Position numbers and translations under genes: made by a program. DNA of 64,000 nucleotides from JBDNJM01 sp041687755 (GTDB lineage Bacteria; Planctomycetota; UBA1135; GCA-002686595), in NCBI GenBank assembly GCA_041687755.1, contig JBDNJM010000023.1, positions 124,001 through 188,000 on the forward strand. Reading direction: 5' to 3'. Of this stretch, positions 1-7,815 are shown piece after piece (within the stretch, counting starts at the first letter, position 1; every line of letters begins with the position of its first letter). The notes beneath the pieces were generated by a model that did not search any database, was not told the origin of the DNA, and saw only the letters and a program-made list of their open reading frames with translations.

Positions 1-88
1 AGGGCTCTGCGACCGGCGAAGGCGTTCCCGCCGGTAGCCGTTTCTTGCCGTCGGGCGACTAGGGCCTGGCCTGGGTCGGGGCGCCGGG

Positions 89-200
89 CCTGTGCCCGGT
101 AAGCCCTGTGCCCGGTAAGCCCTGTGCCCGGTAAGCCCTGTGCCCGGTAAGCCCTGTGCCCGGTAAGCCCGTGCTCCGGTAAGCCCGTGCTCCGGTAAGT
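89..200 (+). repeat. 16-bp tandem repeat, 7 units
   Basis: Seven head-to-tail 16-bp units: five identical copies of CCTGTGCCCGGTAAGC (89-168) and two variant copies reading CCGTGCTCCGGTAAG(C/T) (169-200). The array ends 39 bp before the start of the RNA methyltransferase gene. Because 16 is not a multiple of three it is unlikely to be coding. No spacers, so it is not CRISPR. Function unknown; identity of the first five units suggests recent slippage. Confidence 0.9.
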
Positions 201-239
201 TCTGGGACCCCGTCCGCCCGTGCTGCCCTACCGCTCCCC

Positions 240-989
240 ATGAAACGCGTCGTACTCGTTCGCCCCGAAGGTCCCCGCAACGTCGGCAGCGTCGTGCGCG
301 CCGCCGCCAACTTCGGCCCGGCCGAGATCGTCCTCGTGGATCCCCAGCGGGCCTCGATCCTGATCCACCCGGACTTCGAACAGATGAGCCACGGCGTCAA
401 GGACGCCGCCAAGCGCTGCCGGGTCGTGCCGACGCTGGAGGCAGCCCTCAGCGATGCGACTCACTCGGTGGGCTTCACGAGCCGCAGCCATCAGCACCGC
501 ACGGTCGACTCGTTCACGCAGCGGCTGCCCGACCTGACCGCGATCGGCGCCGCGCAGGCCGAGCGACTCGCAATCGTCTTCGGCCCGGAGCGCAACGGCC
601 TCACGGGCGAGGAGACCGCCCAGTGCCAGGAGCTGTGCCACCTGCCAACCTCCGGCGAGCACGGTTCGCTCAACCTCTCGATGGCCGCGACCGTCGTGCT
701 GCACAGCCTGTTCGTGCCTGAAGTCGACGAGAGCCTGCCGACGCGCAAGATGCCCCTGACCGGCCGCGATCGCGACTTCTTGATCGCCCGCGCCGCGGAG
801 ACGCTCGGCGCGCAGGCCTGGACGGACGGCGCGCGCAAAGACCTGGCCGCCTCGGTGGAACGCGTGTTCCGCGGTGCTCCGATGGAGACGCGCGACGCGC
901 GGGCTTGGCACCTGCTGTTGCGCGCGATGGGGTCCGAGAAGCAGCCGGGGGACTTCGGGTTGGAGGGCGGACGCGCGGGCGTAGAATAG
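240..989 (+). CDS. trmJ: SpoU/TrmH-superfamily RNA 2'-O-methyltransferase, TrmJ-like
   Basis: Predicted cytoplasmic SAM-dependent 2'-O-ribose methyltransferase of the SPOUT (trefoil-knot) class; TrmJ members act on tRNA position 32. The three SpoU motifs are visible: NVGSVVR near residue 14 (N14, R20), IVFGPERNGLTGEE near residue 117, and SLNLSMAATVV near residue 142. The ERNGLT...LPT...SLNL arrangement is the TrmJ pattern. 249 residues, the usual TrmJ length. ATG at 240 is chosen because MKRVVLVRPEGPRNVGS is the conserved N-terminus. It is monocistronic, with a 16-bp repeat array just upstream. The substrate could be rRNA rather than tRNA. Confidence 0.82.
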   Translation: MKRVVLVRPEGPRNVGSVVRAAANFGPAEIVLVDPQRASILIHPDFEQMSHGVKDAAKRCRVVPTLEAALSDATHSVGFTSRSHQHRTVDSFTQRLPDLTAIGAAQAERLAIVFGPERNGLTGEETAQCQELCHLPTSGEHGSLNLSMAATVVLHSLFVPEVDESLPTRKMPLTGRDRDFLIARAAETLGAQAWTDGARKDLAASVERVFRGAPMETRDARAWHLLLRAMGSEKQPGDFGLEGGRAGVE

Positions 990-1363
990 GGGAGCGGGCG
1001 GGTCTGTGGGGAAGAGGTGGCGGCGGGCGTGAGTGGGGAGGTGGGCACCAGGATGAGTGCCGAGCCTGGTGCCGGGGTGAGCGTTGGGGAGCAAGGAGCG
1101 GGATCCAGGTGCGGTGCGCGTGCGCGGAGAGCGGGAGGAGCCTCCGAGGGGCTCTAACGAGACCCACACCCGCCACCCCCCCTCCACCCCGGGATCTGTC
1201 GAGTCCGGCAAGGTGTCAAACCACGCTCGGAAAACCTGCCCGTCAAGCCTCCCGGCGGCCCCTCGATCAGCGCCTCGAGCCAGCCCTCGAACGACATCGT
1301 CGAAGACTTCCTCGAACACGGCTCGGCCCGCACGCCGAGCCGCCCCCCCCCCGCTTTTCCTCC
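990..1363. other. Intergenic region without a recognised gene
   Basis: About 370 bp between the methyltransferase stop and the candidate GntR operator. Open frames here are short and of arginine/proline-rich composition typical of out-of-frame high-GC DNA. No tRNA, terminator or strong repeat was seen. It presumably holds the promoter of the GntR-ABC operon near its right end. Confidence 0.6.
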
Positions 1364-1398
1364 GATCGACTGTACTAGGTGAGCTAGGACGGTCGATG
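1364..1398. promoter_or_regulatory. Candidate GntR operator (15-bp imperfect inverted repeat)
   Basis: Left arm GATCGACTGTACTAG (1364-1378) and right arm CTAGGACGGTCGATG (1384-1398) are reverse complements at 12 of 15 positions, separated by GTGAG. It ends 11 bp before the ATG of the GntR-family regulator that heads the operon. Position and symmetry fit autoregulation by a dimeric winged-helix repressor of the YtrA type. Binding itself is inferred. Confidence 0.55.
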
Positions 1399-1409
1399 GA
1401 ACGCGGATC

Positions 1410-1880
1410 ATGTGGATTCGTATCGACCCCTTGGCCCCCGAGCCGCTGTACCGCCAGATCGCGGCCGCCGTCAAGGCAGCCACGGCGCGCGGAAGGCTGC
1501 AGCACGGGGAACGGCTGCCATCCGTGCGCGAGCTCGCCCGCGAGTTGGCGATCAACCCGAACACCGTGTCCAAGGCGTACGCGGAGCTCGAAGCCGCTGG
1601 CGTGGTCGTGCGGCGGCAGGGCGCGGGCTGTTTTGTGAAGTCCGACGACCGCGGGCGCAGCCTGGAGCATCGTCGAGCGGAGCTGACGACGCGTGCGGAG
1701 CGGCTCGTGACGGAGGCGTTCCACCTGGGACTGGGGCCGGAGCAAGTGCGCTCGGCCATTGAACACGCGCTGGGGCGACTGGGTCGTCCGGCGGATGAAC
1801 AGGCGGGGCGGGGCACCGCTCCGAAGCAAGGAAGGGATCAGGACATGGATCAGGACACCGAGCACAGGAGGGCGTCATGA
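1410..1880 (+). CDS. GntR-family (YtrA-type) transcriptional regulator
   Basis: 156-residue DNA-binding protein. The N-terminal winged helix-turn-helix is clear: DPLAPEPLYRQIAAAV, GERLPSVRELARELAINP and NTVSKAYAELEAAGVVV (residues about 5-70), the GntR signature. The C-terminal part is only about 80 residues, mostly helical, as in the short YtrA subfamily that controls adjacent ABC transporters, not the ligand-binding FadR/HutC types. Its stop overlaps the start of the ABC ATPase by 4 bp (ATGA), so the two are translationally coupled. A palindrome at 1364-1398 is the probable operator. Inducer unknown; cell-envelope stress is usual for the family. Confidence 0.88.
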   Translation: MWIRIDPLAPEPLYRQIAAAVKAATARGRLQHGERLPSVRELARELAINPNTVSKAYAELEAAGVVVRRQGAGCFVKSDDRGRSLEHRRAELTTRAERLVTEAFHLGLGPEQVRSAIEHALGRLGRPADEQAGRGTAPKQGRDQDMDQDTEHRRAS

Positions 1881-2764
1881 GCGACGCGATTCGATTCGAG
1901 AACGTGTGGCGTCGGCATGGCGCGAAGTGGGTGCTGCGGGGTTTTGACTTCGCCGCACCAAGGGGGCAAGTCACGGCGCTGCTCGGTCGCAACGGGGCGG
2001 GCAAGTCGACTTCGATTCGGCTGCTGATGGGCTTTTCGGAGCCCCAGGCCGGGTGCGTGCGCGTGCTCGGTGAGGAGGCTGCCAAAATGGGCGGGGCGGT
2101 GCGCGAGCGCATCGGCTACGTGCCCGAGGACCATCCGCATCTGTTCGGGCTGAAGGTCGGGCAGCTGCTGGCGTTCGAGGCGAGCACGCGCTCGAACTTC
2201 GACGTGGAGCAGGTGACCGATCGGTTGGCGGAGCTGGGTTTGGGATCGAAGCAGCGCATCGGCTCGATGAGTCGCGGCATGCGTGCGCAGGTTTCGATCG
2301 TTGTGGCGCTGGCCACGAATCCGGAGCTGCTGGTGCTTGACGATCCCGGTCTGGGTCTGGATCCGATCGCGCGGCGCGAGGTGCTGGAGTCGGTGATCGA
2401 CACGCTGGCGGAGCGCGGCACGTCGGTGCTGTTCACCAGCCATGTCCTGAGCGACGTGGAGCGGCTGGCGGATCGAGTCGTGGTGCTGCACAAGGGCGTG
2501 ACCTACGTCGACGCTTCGTTGGACGCGCTGCGCACGCGGCTGCGGCGCGGGTTCTTAGAGGGTGCTGACCTGGACGTGGCCGCGATCGAGCAGCGCGCGG
2601 GCGTGCTGGCGGCGCGGCGTCGACGGGGCGGGCTCGAGGTGTTCGCCGAAGACGACGCGACCTTCGAGAGCCTGGCGCAGCTGGGCACCCTCGACGTGGG
2701 GCCCTGCCCCGGACTGGAAGATCTGTTCCTTGGACTGCTGAGCGGCTCGCGGAGGGCGGCATGA
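1877..2764 (+). CDS. ABC transporter ATP-binding protein
   Basis: 295-residue cytoplasmic ATPase subunit of an export-type ABC transporter. Walker A is GRNGAGKST (near residue 37) and Walker B is LLVLDDPGLGLDP (near residue 152), followed by the H-loop TSHVLSDVERLADR. Two deviations: the signature LSGGQ reads MSRGM, and the residue after the Walker B aspartate is Asp instead of the usual catalytic Glu. The remaining 80 C-terminal residues are unassigned. Start ATG at 1877 overlaps the regulator stop, and its stop overlaps the permease start, giving a tight three-gene operon. Likely couples ATP turnover to the membrane protein next door. Confidence 0.88.
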   Translation: MSDAIRFENVWRRHGAKWVLRGFDFAAPRGQVTALLGRNGAGKSTSIRLLMGFSEPQAGCVRVLGEEAAKMGGAVRERIGYVPEDHPHLFGLKVGQLLAFEASTRSNFDVEQVTDRLAELGLGSKQRIGSMSRGMRAQVSIVVALATNPELLVLDDPGLGLDPIARREVLESVIDTLAERGTSVLFTSHVLSDVERLADRVVVLHKGVTYVDASLDALRTRLRRGFLEGADLDVAAIEQRAGVLAARRRRGGLEVFAEDDATFESLAQLGTLDVGPCPGLEDLFLGLLSGSRRAA

Positions 2765-4791
2765 TCGCTGTATTACGGCTGGAGCTGTGGCTGACTTTTT
2801 GGGTCGCGCTCGCTGTCGGGTTGGCCTTCGGGCTGCCGGTGCTCGAAATGAACGAAGGCGGCGTGCAGGGGCTGCTGCACGACGAGTCGGTGGCGAAGGC
2901 GCTCGCTCGACTGGCGATCGCGCTGCCATTCGGGCTGGCGCTATTCCAGTTCGGCCTGCAGCGCATGCGCGGAACGGTCGTGGTGCTGCTGCATCGGGGC
3001 ATCGAAGCGCGCGACGCGTTCGCGGCGAAGTTCGTGCTGGGGATGGCGTACTCGAGCCTCGTGTTCCTCGGCGTCGTGCTGCTCGAGTACCGCATCACGG
3101 TAGGGCAGGCGGGTGCCGACCCCGCGTTCCGGCAGGTTCTGTGGGTCATTCCGCAGATGATCCTGCTCGGGGCCGTGAGCTGGGCCGTGGGGGCCCAGGC
3201 GGTGCTCGGTGGCGGCCGCTCGGCGGTGCAGCTCGGTCTGCGGCTGCTGTTCGGCGGCTTGGCGGTGGTCGGTGTGCATCGCTGGGCCGGGTTCGCCGGT
3301 GCGAGCTTCGATCCGCCGGTGGGGTACGCGATCTACGCGGTGCTGACGGTGGCTGCCGCGGCGATCGCGCTGCGCATGGCGGCCCGGCGGTTCGGAAACG
3401 ATGGGCCGGAGGAGCCCCGCGGTGAAGGTGGGGTGGCGCTGCGCGCTGCGCTGGCCGCGGCGCTGCTGTTCCCGTACTTCGGGGGCGTGCGCGATGCGGC
3501 CGTGCAGCTGGCCCAGCGGGGCCTGCAGCCGGCGGTCCCTAGCTACTGGACGGCGCCGGACGGCGAGCGGCTGGTCTCAGATATCGGTGTGGAGGGGCGG
3601 ACCGTGCTGCGCACCCTGGACGGCGTCGTGCGGGTTGACAACGCCAGCGCAAGGGGCGAGGGATACGAGGCAGTGGCGATGAGGTACCGGCCTGTTTGGA
3701 CTCCGGAGCCGGAGGTTCCGAAGCGGCTGAAGTTTGAGGGCGTGCCCTACGAGTTCCCCCTTCACCAGGCGGACCCGCACCTGGCGCTGTTCACTCGTGC
3801 ACAGTTTGACCTTGAGGGACTCGAACACGATGGATGGGGGGGCGGACTCCGAGACGGACTCTCGGCGGTTCGTGCAGAGCTCGCCGCCGGTGGCCGCGAA
3901 GTGGTCCTCACGGCCATCCTCGGCTCGGACCCGAATCAGCCGACCACCTACCTGCAGCGAAGGGCGCGACGGAGTGACGGCGGGCGGATCAGTGCGGTTG
4001 CGGGCGTCCGACCCGGCCCGGGCCAGGGCAGTCCCTTGCTTGTGGGATCCGACGGGAGTCTCTGGATGGTGGCCCCCGCGCTTGGGGAAGACGCGTTGCT
4101 GGAGGCACCCGCACCCCTGGGGGGCGAGCTTCTGCGGTGGTCGCGGATTGCCTCGATGCAAGACTGGCGGCGGACCGGGATGGTGACGGGCAGCTCTGTG
4201 GCCGCTCACACTTCGGCGGGCGCGTTCGCTTGGATCGGCCATGGGTGGGAGCTGTTCGGCGCCAGCGAAGGCGCGGTGCTGGAGGAGGACCTCGACCCGG
4301 CCGACGTCGGCCCGATCCTGTTCGTGGATCACGACCCCTTGGGGGCGCACACCGCGAAGCTCATCGGGGCAGGCGGCCGCCTCGAGCTGGAGATAAAGGT
4401 TCCGACACTCAGCTCACGCGCTAACTCGAGTCGCGTGGCCTACGTCGTGCTGGAGGTTCTGCGCCCGCCGCTCGAGCGGATCGCCGAGTTCGCCACGAGC
4501 CCGTTCAGCCGAGCCCACCAGGCGCAGCTGCCGGTCTGGCTCTTCGGGCTGCACCTGGCCGTGGGTCTGGCCTGCGCCGGCCTCAGCTGGCGGCGCGGCA
4601 GGAGACCGCGCGGGCGCTGGCTGTTCTTCGGGGCGGGACTGCTGGCGGGCCCGCTCGGCGCGGCGGCGGTGCACGTTTGCCGGGGGGACCTGGACGATGC
4701 GGAAGCCGCCGGCCCGGCTGAGGCCGGTTCCGGAGAGGGGCGCTCGGTGTTCCTGGACGCGGAGGCCTCCCTGGAGCGGTCCGCGGCCTGA
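2761..4791 (+). CDS. ABC-type transporter membrane protein with large extracytoplasmic domain
   Basis: 676 residues. The first 240 hold about six or seven hydrophobic spans (for example residues 4-26, 43-62, 86-106, 122-145, 160-175, 185-207, 225-242). A soluble domain of about 340 residues follows (roughly 250-590), then two C-terminal spans near residues 592-612 and 620-640. It directly follows an ABC ATPase with a 4-bp overlap, so it is taken as the permease. No known domain was recognised in the soluble part, which lies outside the cytoplasm if the topology is right. Substrate unknown. Related GntR-controlled ABC units often act in antibiotic or envelope stress. Confidence 0.7.
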   Translation: MIAVLRLELWLTFWVALAVGLAFGLPVLEMNEGGVQGLLHDESVAKALARLAIALPFGLALFQFGLQRMRGTVVVLLHRGIEARDAFAAKFVLGMAYSSLVFLGVVLLEYRITVGQAGADPAFRQVLWVIPQMILLGAVSWAVGAQAVLGGGRSAVQLGLRLLFGGLAVVGVHRWAGFAGASFDPPVGYAIYAVLTVAAAAIALRMAARRFGNDGPEEPRGEGGVALRAALAAALLFPYFGGVRDAAVQLAQRGLQPAVPSYWTAPDGERLVSDIGVEGRTVLRTLDGVVRVDNASARGEGYEAVAMRYRPVWTPEPEVPKRLKFEGVPYEFPLHQADPHLALFTRAQFDLEGLEHDGWGGGLRDGLSAVRAELAAGGREVVLTAILGSDPNQPTTYLQRRARRSDGGRISAVAGVRPGPGQGSPLLVGSDGSLWMVAPALGEDALLEAPAPLGGELLRWSRIASMQDWRRTGMVTGSSVAAHTSAGAFAWIGHGWELFGASEGAVLEEDLDPADVGPILFVDHDPLGAHTAKLIGAGGRLELEIKVPTLSSRANSSRVAYVVLEVLRPPLERIAEFATSPFSRAHQAQLPVWLFGLHLAVGLACAGLSWRRGRRPRGRWLFFGAGLLAGPLGAAAVHVCRGDLDDAEAAGPAEAGSGEGRSVFLDAEASLERSAA

Positions 4792-4919
4792 GGCCCGAGC
4801 CCCAGAACCTGCGGGTTCAGAACCTGAAAGCTTGCGGAATCGGCGGGGCCGCGCTCCCAATAGGGGGCACGGCTCCGCCGCCTTCCTGTCAGCCCCCCCT
4901 CCTCGCACCCCCGCCCGCA

Positions 4920-5477
4920 TTGAACTTGGAGCTCTTTCCGTTCCATCTGCTGTTCGGCCTGATCGTCGGGCTGATTGCCAGGTCGAAGGGCCGCAACGCG
5001 CTGGGCTGGGGCATTTTCGGACTGTTCCTGCACTTCATCGCGCTGCTCGCGGTCGTGCTGGTCGCGAACCTGAACGACCCGGAAGCGCGTCGGCGGCGGG
5101 CGGAGCGGGCCTGGGAGAAGGAGCGCGAGCGGCTCGAGCCCCAGCTGGCCGCGACGCGGGCCCCGGAGGCCGTCTCGGAGTCCCTACCGCGGACCTGGGG
5201 TCAGTTGGGCACGCCGGCCGCCGGGCCGCCGGGCCCGAGCGCCCCGCAGCCGCTCGTCTCGAGCGGGCTGCCGCCGCGCTTGCCTGAGGACGTTCCGCCG
5301 CTCGGCGAAGAGCGCGCCTGGTACTTCGAAGAGAACGGCCGCGCTCGAGGCCCCGAACCCGAGTCCGCGGTGCGCATGAAGTTGGTGCAGGGGGACCTGG
5401 CGGGGGACACCTTGGTCTGGGCGGCCGGCATGGACGAGTGGACGCCGGCGGACACGCGCGCCGAGTTCTTGGCCTGA
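4920..5477 (+). CDS. Membrane-anchored protein with C-terminal GYF_2 domain
   Basis: 185 residues starting at TTG (no ATG in a better position). Two hydrophobic spans (about residues 6-20 and 28-48) are followed by a charged, Arg/Glu-rich linker and a proline-rich segment. The C-terminus (about residues 128-183) reads AWYFEENGRARGPEPESAV...GDTLVWAAGMDEWTPA, matching the GYF_2 domain: W-Y at the start, a GP in the middle and a W..GM..W pattern. These domains bind proline-rich peptides and are common in planctomycete membrane proteins. Specific partner unknown. 128 bp separate it from the ABC operon. Confidence 0.7.
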   Translation: MNLELFPFHLLFGLIVGLIARSKGRNALGWGIFGLFLHFIALLAVVLVANLNDPEARRRRAERAWEKERERLEPQLAATRAPEAVSESLPRTWGQLGTPAAGPPGPSAPQPLVSSGLPPRLPEDVPPLGEERAWYFEENGRARGPEPESAVRMKLVQGDLAGDTLVWAAGMDEWTPADTRAEFLA

Positions 5478-5530
5478 GCGCGGGGGGCTCGCGGGTGCCG
5501 GGGTACCGCCCGGCTCTGCCCGCAGAGGAT

Positions 5531-6355
5531 TCAGCTCCGCGGCGGATGCAGCGCGACGACGCGTGAGCGCAGTCCGGGCGGTAGTTTCGCATCCAGCAGC
5601 GCGTCGATCTGCGCGGAGCTGTAGCGGGCGGAGAAGTGGTAGAGGCCGATGACCTCGTTTTCGAACAGGTCGGCGTGCTCGACGATCTCGTCGAGGTGCG
5701 TGTGCCCGGTGTGACGCGCCTTCTCGATGGAGATGCGGTCGTCGAGAAACGTGCACTCGAACAGCAGGGCGCGCGCCTTGCGGACCTGCTCTTCGCGCGT
5801 CAGCAGCTCGATGCGCGTGTCGCCGGAGATGGCCAGTTCCAGCCGTTCCGTGCGATCGGAGAGTTCGACGCCGCGCTTCGAGAGCTCCGCGAGCTCTTGG
5901 CTCGGGCGGCCCTGGAACTCGGCCTTGAGCTTGCTCGACTGGGACCAGAAGGCAAACCCCTGGGAGGGCACGTTGTGCCACGTCTTGAAGGTCTCGAGCT
6001 GCATGCCGCGATGCAGGCTGAGCCGCTCGCCGGGCGGTAGTTCGCGGACGGTGCAGGGCAGCTCGCTGCGGTCGAGGCGGCGCTGGGCCTCGAGCAGCGC
6101 GTGCACGGCCTCCGACTCGCCGGGCGGAACGAAGTACTCGGGCGCGTCCATGCCCATGAGCGCGCGGCTGCCGCAGTGGTGCGGCAGGCCGGCGAGGTGG
6201 TCGAGGTGGCTGTGCGTGAACAGCACCCGTGCCCGGGCGATGAGCCGGCTGGGCGAGCGCCCGAGGTCGACGGCGAGCTTCAGCTCGGGCAGGTCGATCC
6301 AGGTCTCGAGCCCTGCGGTGGACTCGACTTCGAGCCGGATGTCGGCGAGTTGCAT
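5531..6355 (-). CDS. Metallo-beta-lactamase-fold hydrolase, short RNase Z-like
   Basis: 274 residues. The zinc-binding motif THSHLDHLAG lies near residue 49, SGDTR near residue 180 supplies the bridging aspartate, and HTGHTHLDE gives a further histidine region. LYHFSARYS near residue 245 matches the HFSxRY motif that marks tRNase Z, the endonuclease that trims pre-tRNA 3' ends. The length is near that of short bacterial/plant-type tRNase Z. The start at 6355 (MQLADIRLEVES) is chosen over upstream in-frame codons that would run across the divergent promoter region. Transcribed away from the cobalamin adenosyltransferase gene. A general MBL hydrolase remains possible. Confidence 0.75.
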   Translation of the reverse strand: MQLADIRLEVESTAGLETWIDLPELKLAVDLGRSPSRLIARARVLFTHSHLDHLAGLPHHCGSRALMGMDAPEYFVPPGESEAVHALLEAQRRLDRSELPCTVRELPPGERLSLHRGMQLETFKTWHNVPSQGFAFWSQSSKLKAEFQGRPSQELAELSKRGVELSDRTERLELAISGDTRIELLTREEQVRKARALLFECTFLDDRISIEKARHTGHTHLDEIVEHADLFENEVIGLYHFSARYSSAQIDALLDAKLPPGLRSRVVALHPPRS

Positions 6356-6520
6356 GGGGCGGGGCGGGAGCCGGAGTCGATCGGAGGGGCTCGCTCCAAA
6401 TGGGCGAGACGGATCGGACCGAAGCGGGAAATTGGGGCGCTGGGGGGCTAGAAACGGGGCGCTGTGCCAGGGATTGGCGGATTCCGTTCCGACCCCATCA
6501 AGGCTATCTTGCCTCGCACC

Positions 6521-7111
6521 ATGGGAATTCATCTGAACCGCATCTACACCCGTTCCGGCGACCAAGGGACGACGGGGCTCGGGGACGGGACTCGGGTCGC
6601 GAAGCACCACCTGCGGGTGGCAGCTTACGGGACGACCGACGAGACATCGTCCACGCTTGGGCTTGCGCTGTCTGTGGTGCAGGGGTCGGAGGACGCGGTC
6701 GAGGTCGAGCTGGCGGGGCTGATCGCCGAGGTGCAGAACGATCTGTTCGACGTGGGCTCGGACCTGTGCGTGCCCGGGAAGGCCGGGGAGAAGCTGCGCG
6801 TGCCGGCGGCGTACATCGCCCGGCTCGAGGGGCACATCGATCGGTTGAACGAGCGGCTGCAGCCGCTGAAGTCGTTTGTGCTGCCCGGCGGCAAGCCGTT
6901 GGCGGCCTGGCTGCACCTGGCGCGGACGGTTTGTCGCCGGGCGGAGCGGCTCGCGGTCGAGTTGGCGGAGCTGCCGGACGAGGCCGAGCGGGTGAATCCC
7001 GAGGTCGTGAAGTACCTGAACCGGCTCAGCGACCTGCTGTTCGTGATGGCGCGGGTCGCCAACGCGAACGGGGAAGACGACGTGCTGTGGGTGCCGGGCA
7101 AGAACGCCTGA
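6521..7111 (+). CDS. pduO: PduO-type cob(I)alamin adenosyltransferase
   Basis: 196-residue cytoplasmic enzyme that transfers the adenosyl group of ATP to cob(I)alamin to make adenosylcobalamin. The N-terminal ATP-binding signature is clear: IYTRSGDQGTTGLGDG followed by K and LRVAAYGTTDETSSTLG. The helical C-terminus has RTVCRRAERLAVEL and YLNRLSDLLFVMARVAN, the family's end motif. TDETSS replaces the more usual VDELNS. The ATG at 6521 (MGIHLNRIYTR) is chosen; longer in-frame reading adds an unconserved tail. No cobalamin riboswitch is evident in the 165 bp upstream. No B12 biosynthesis genes lie nearby. Confidence 0.88.
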   Translation: MGIHLNRIYTRSGDQGTTGLGDGTRVAKHHLRVAAYGTTDETSSTLGLALSVVQGSEDAVEVELAGLIAEVQNDLFDVGSDLCVPGKAGEKLRVPAAYIARLEGHIDRLNERLQPLKSFVLPGGKPLAAWLHLARTVCRRAERLAVELAELPDEAERVNPEVVKYLNRLSDLLFVMARVANANGEDDVLWVPGKNA

Positions 7112-7125
7112 GGCGTCCGCGCCTC
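7110..7125. terminator. Possible short hairpin between convergent genes
   Basis: GAGGCG-TCCG-CGCCTC forms a 6-bp stem with a 4-nt loop directly at the end of the adenosyltransferase gene, between two convergent genes. The following AT-rich tract is poor, so this is only a weak terminator candidate. Confidence 0.3.
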
Positions 7126-7139
7126 GATCAAAAGGGGTC

Positions 7140-7649
7140 TTAGACGCCGTTGATGGCCATCCTCCGGCCAGTGACCACCAGCGGGATCAGGCCGATGGCC
7201 AAGCTGATCCAGACCCTGAATACGATGGCGCCGGTGCTGGAGGCGCGCGCTGCCGGGCGGCGCAGGCGGTAGCCCTCCATTAGGCAGAGGCGCAGGCTGT
7301 GCAGGCTCCAGAGGGTGGCGACCGGCCAGGCCCACAGCAGCGCCTGGGACGCGAGCGCGGGCTGGCTCGCCAGGCGAATCAGCCAGTAGGCGAACAGCAG
7401 CAGGGCCAGGGGCAACAGCGAGAGCGCGACCGAGGTGCGGGCGGCGGGGAAGTCGGCGCGGCCGCCAAAAAAACTGCTCGGGATGGCGGCCGAGAAGGCG
7501 ATCGCCTGGACCCAGATGAGGCCGACGAAGACGCCGACCGCGATCCAGATGAGCGGGTGGCTGAACAGCAGCCCGAACCTGTCGCCCTGGGCCGAGGCGA
7601 AGTCGGCCGGCATCGGCAGGGCGCCGTGGAGCGAGGTCTGCGCAAGCAT
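7140..7649 (-). CDS. Hypothetical membrane protein, about four spans
   Basis: 169 residues, unrecognised. After about 28 polar residues there are four hydrophobic spans: around 29-54 (PLIWIAVGVFVGLIW), 68-90 (SVALSLLPLALLLFAYW), 96-116 and 140-160. Open reading continues upstream but the extension is out-of-frame-like and Arg/Pro-rich, so the start at ATG 7649 is preferred. Layout is like small Yip1-type proteins, but I see no diagnostic motif. Convergent with the adenosyltransferase and divergent from miaE. Confidence 0.55.
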   Translation of the reverse strand: MLAQTSLHGALPMPADFASAQGDRFGLLFSHPLIWIAVGVFVGLIWVQAIAFSAAIPSSFFGGRADFPAARTSVALSLLPLALLLFAYWLIRLASQPALASQALLWAWPVATLWSLHSLRLCLMEGYRLRRPAARASSTGAIVFRVWISLAIGLIPLVVTGRRMAINGV

Positions 7650-7815
7650 CACGCGGTCGTCGCCGCGCTTGAGGCTCCGCTGAATCAGGTGGGGCCGCAG
7701 CAGGGCGGTGCCGATTGAGCGAGGGGGGGCCGAGCGCCTCGGAGGGCCGCCTGGGCGGGATCCTGGGCGGTGGAGTCCATTCCTCTTGGGTACGCGGAAG
7801 TAAACTGGCCCAGGC

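Noticed and set aside
3..62. Possible C-terminal end of a gene entering from the left (GSATGEGVPAGSRFLPSGD then TAG)
   Set aside because: Only 19 codons, third-position GC is not high, and other frames are equally open; too little to support a feature.
89..200. CRISPR-like array near the left edge
   Set aside because: 16-bp units abut without spacers and there are no cas genes.
228..1865. 545-codon antisense frame over trmJ and the GntR gene
   Set aside because: No recognisable motif, and both sense-strand genes are convincing.
6356..6520. Cobalamin riboswitch before the adenosyltransferase
   Set aside because: The 165-bp divergent gap is too short, and no B12-box-like sequence or multi-stem fold was recognisable.
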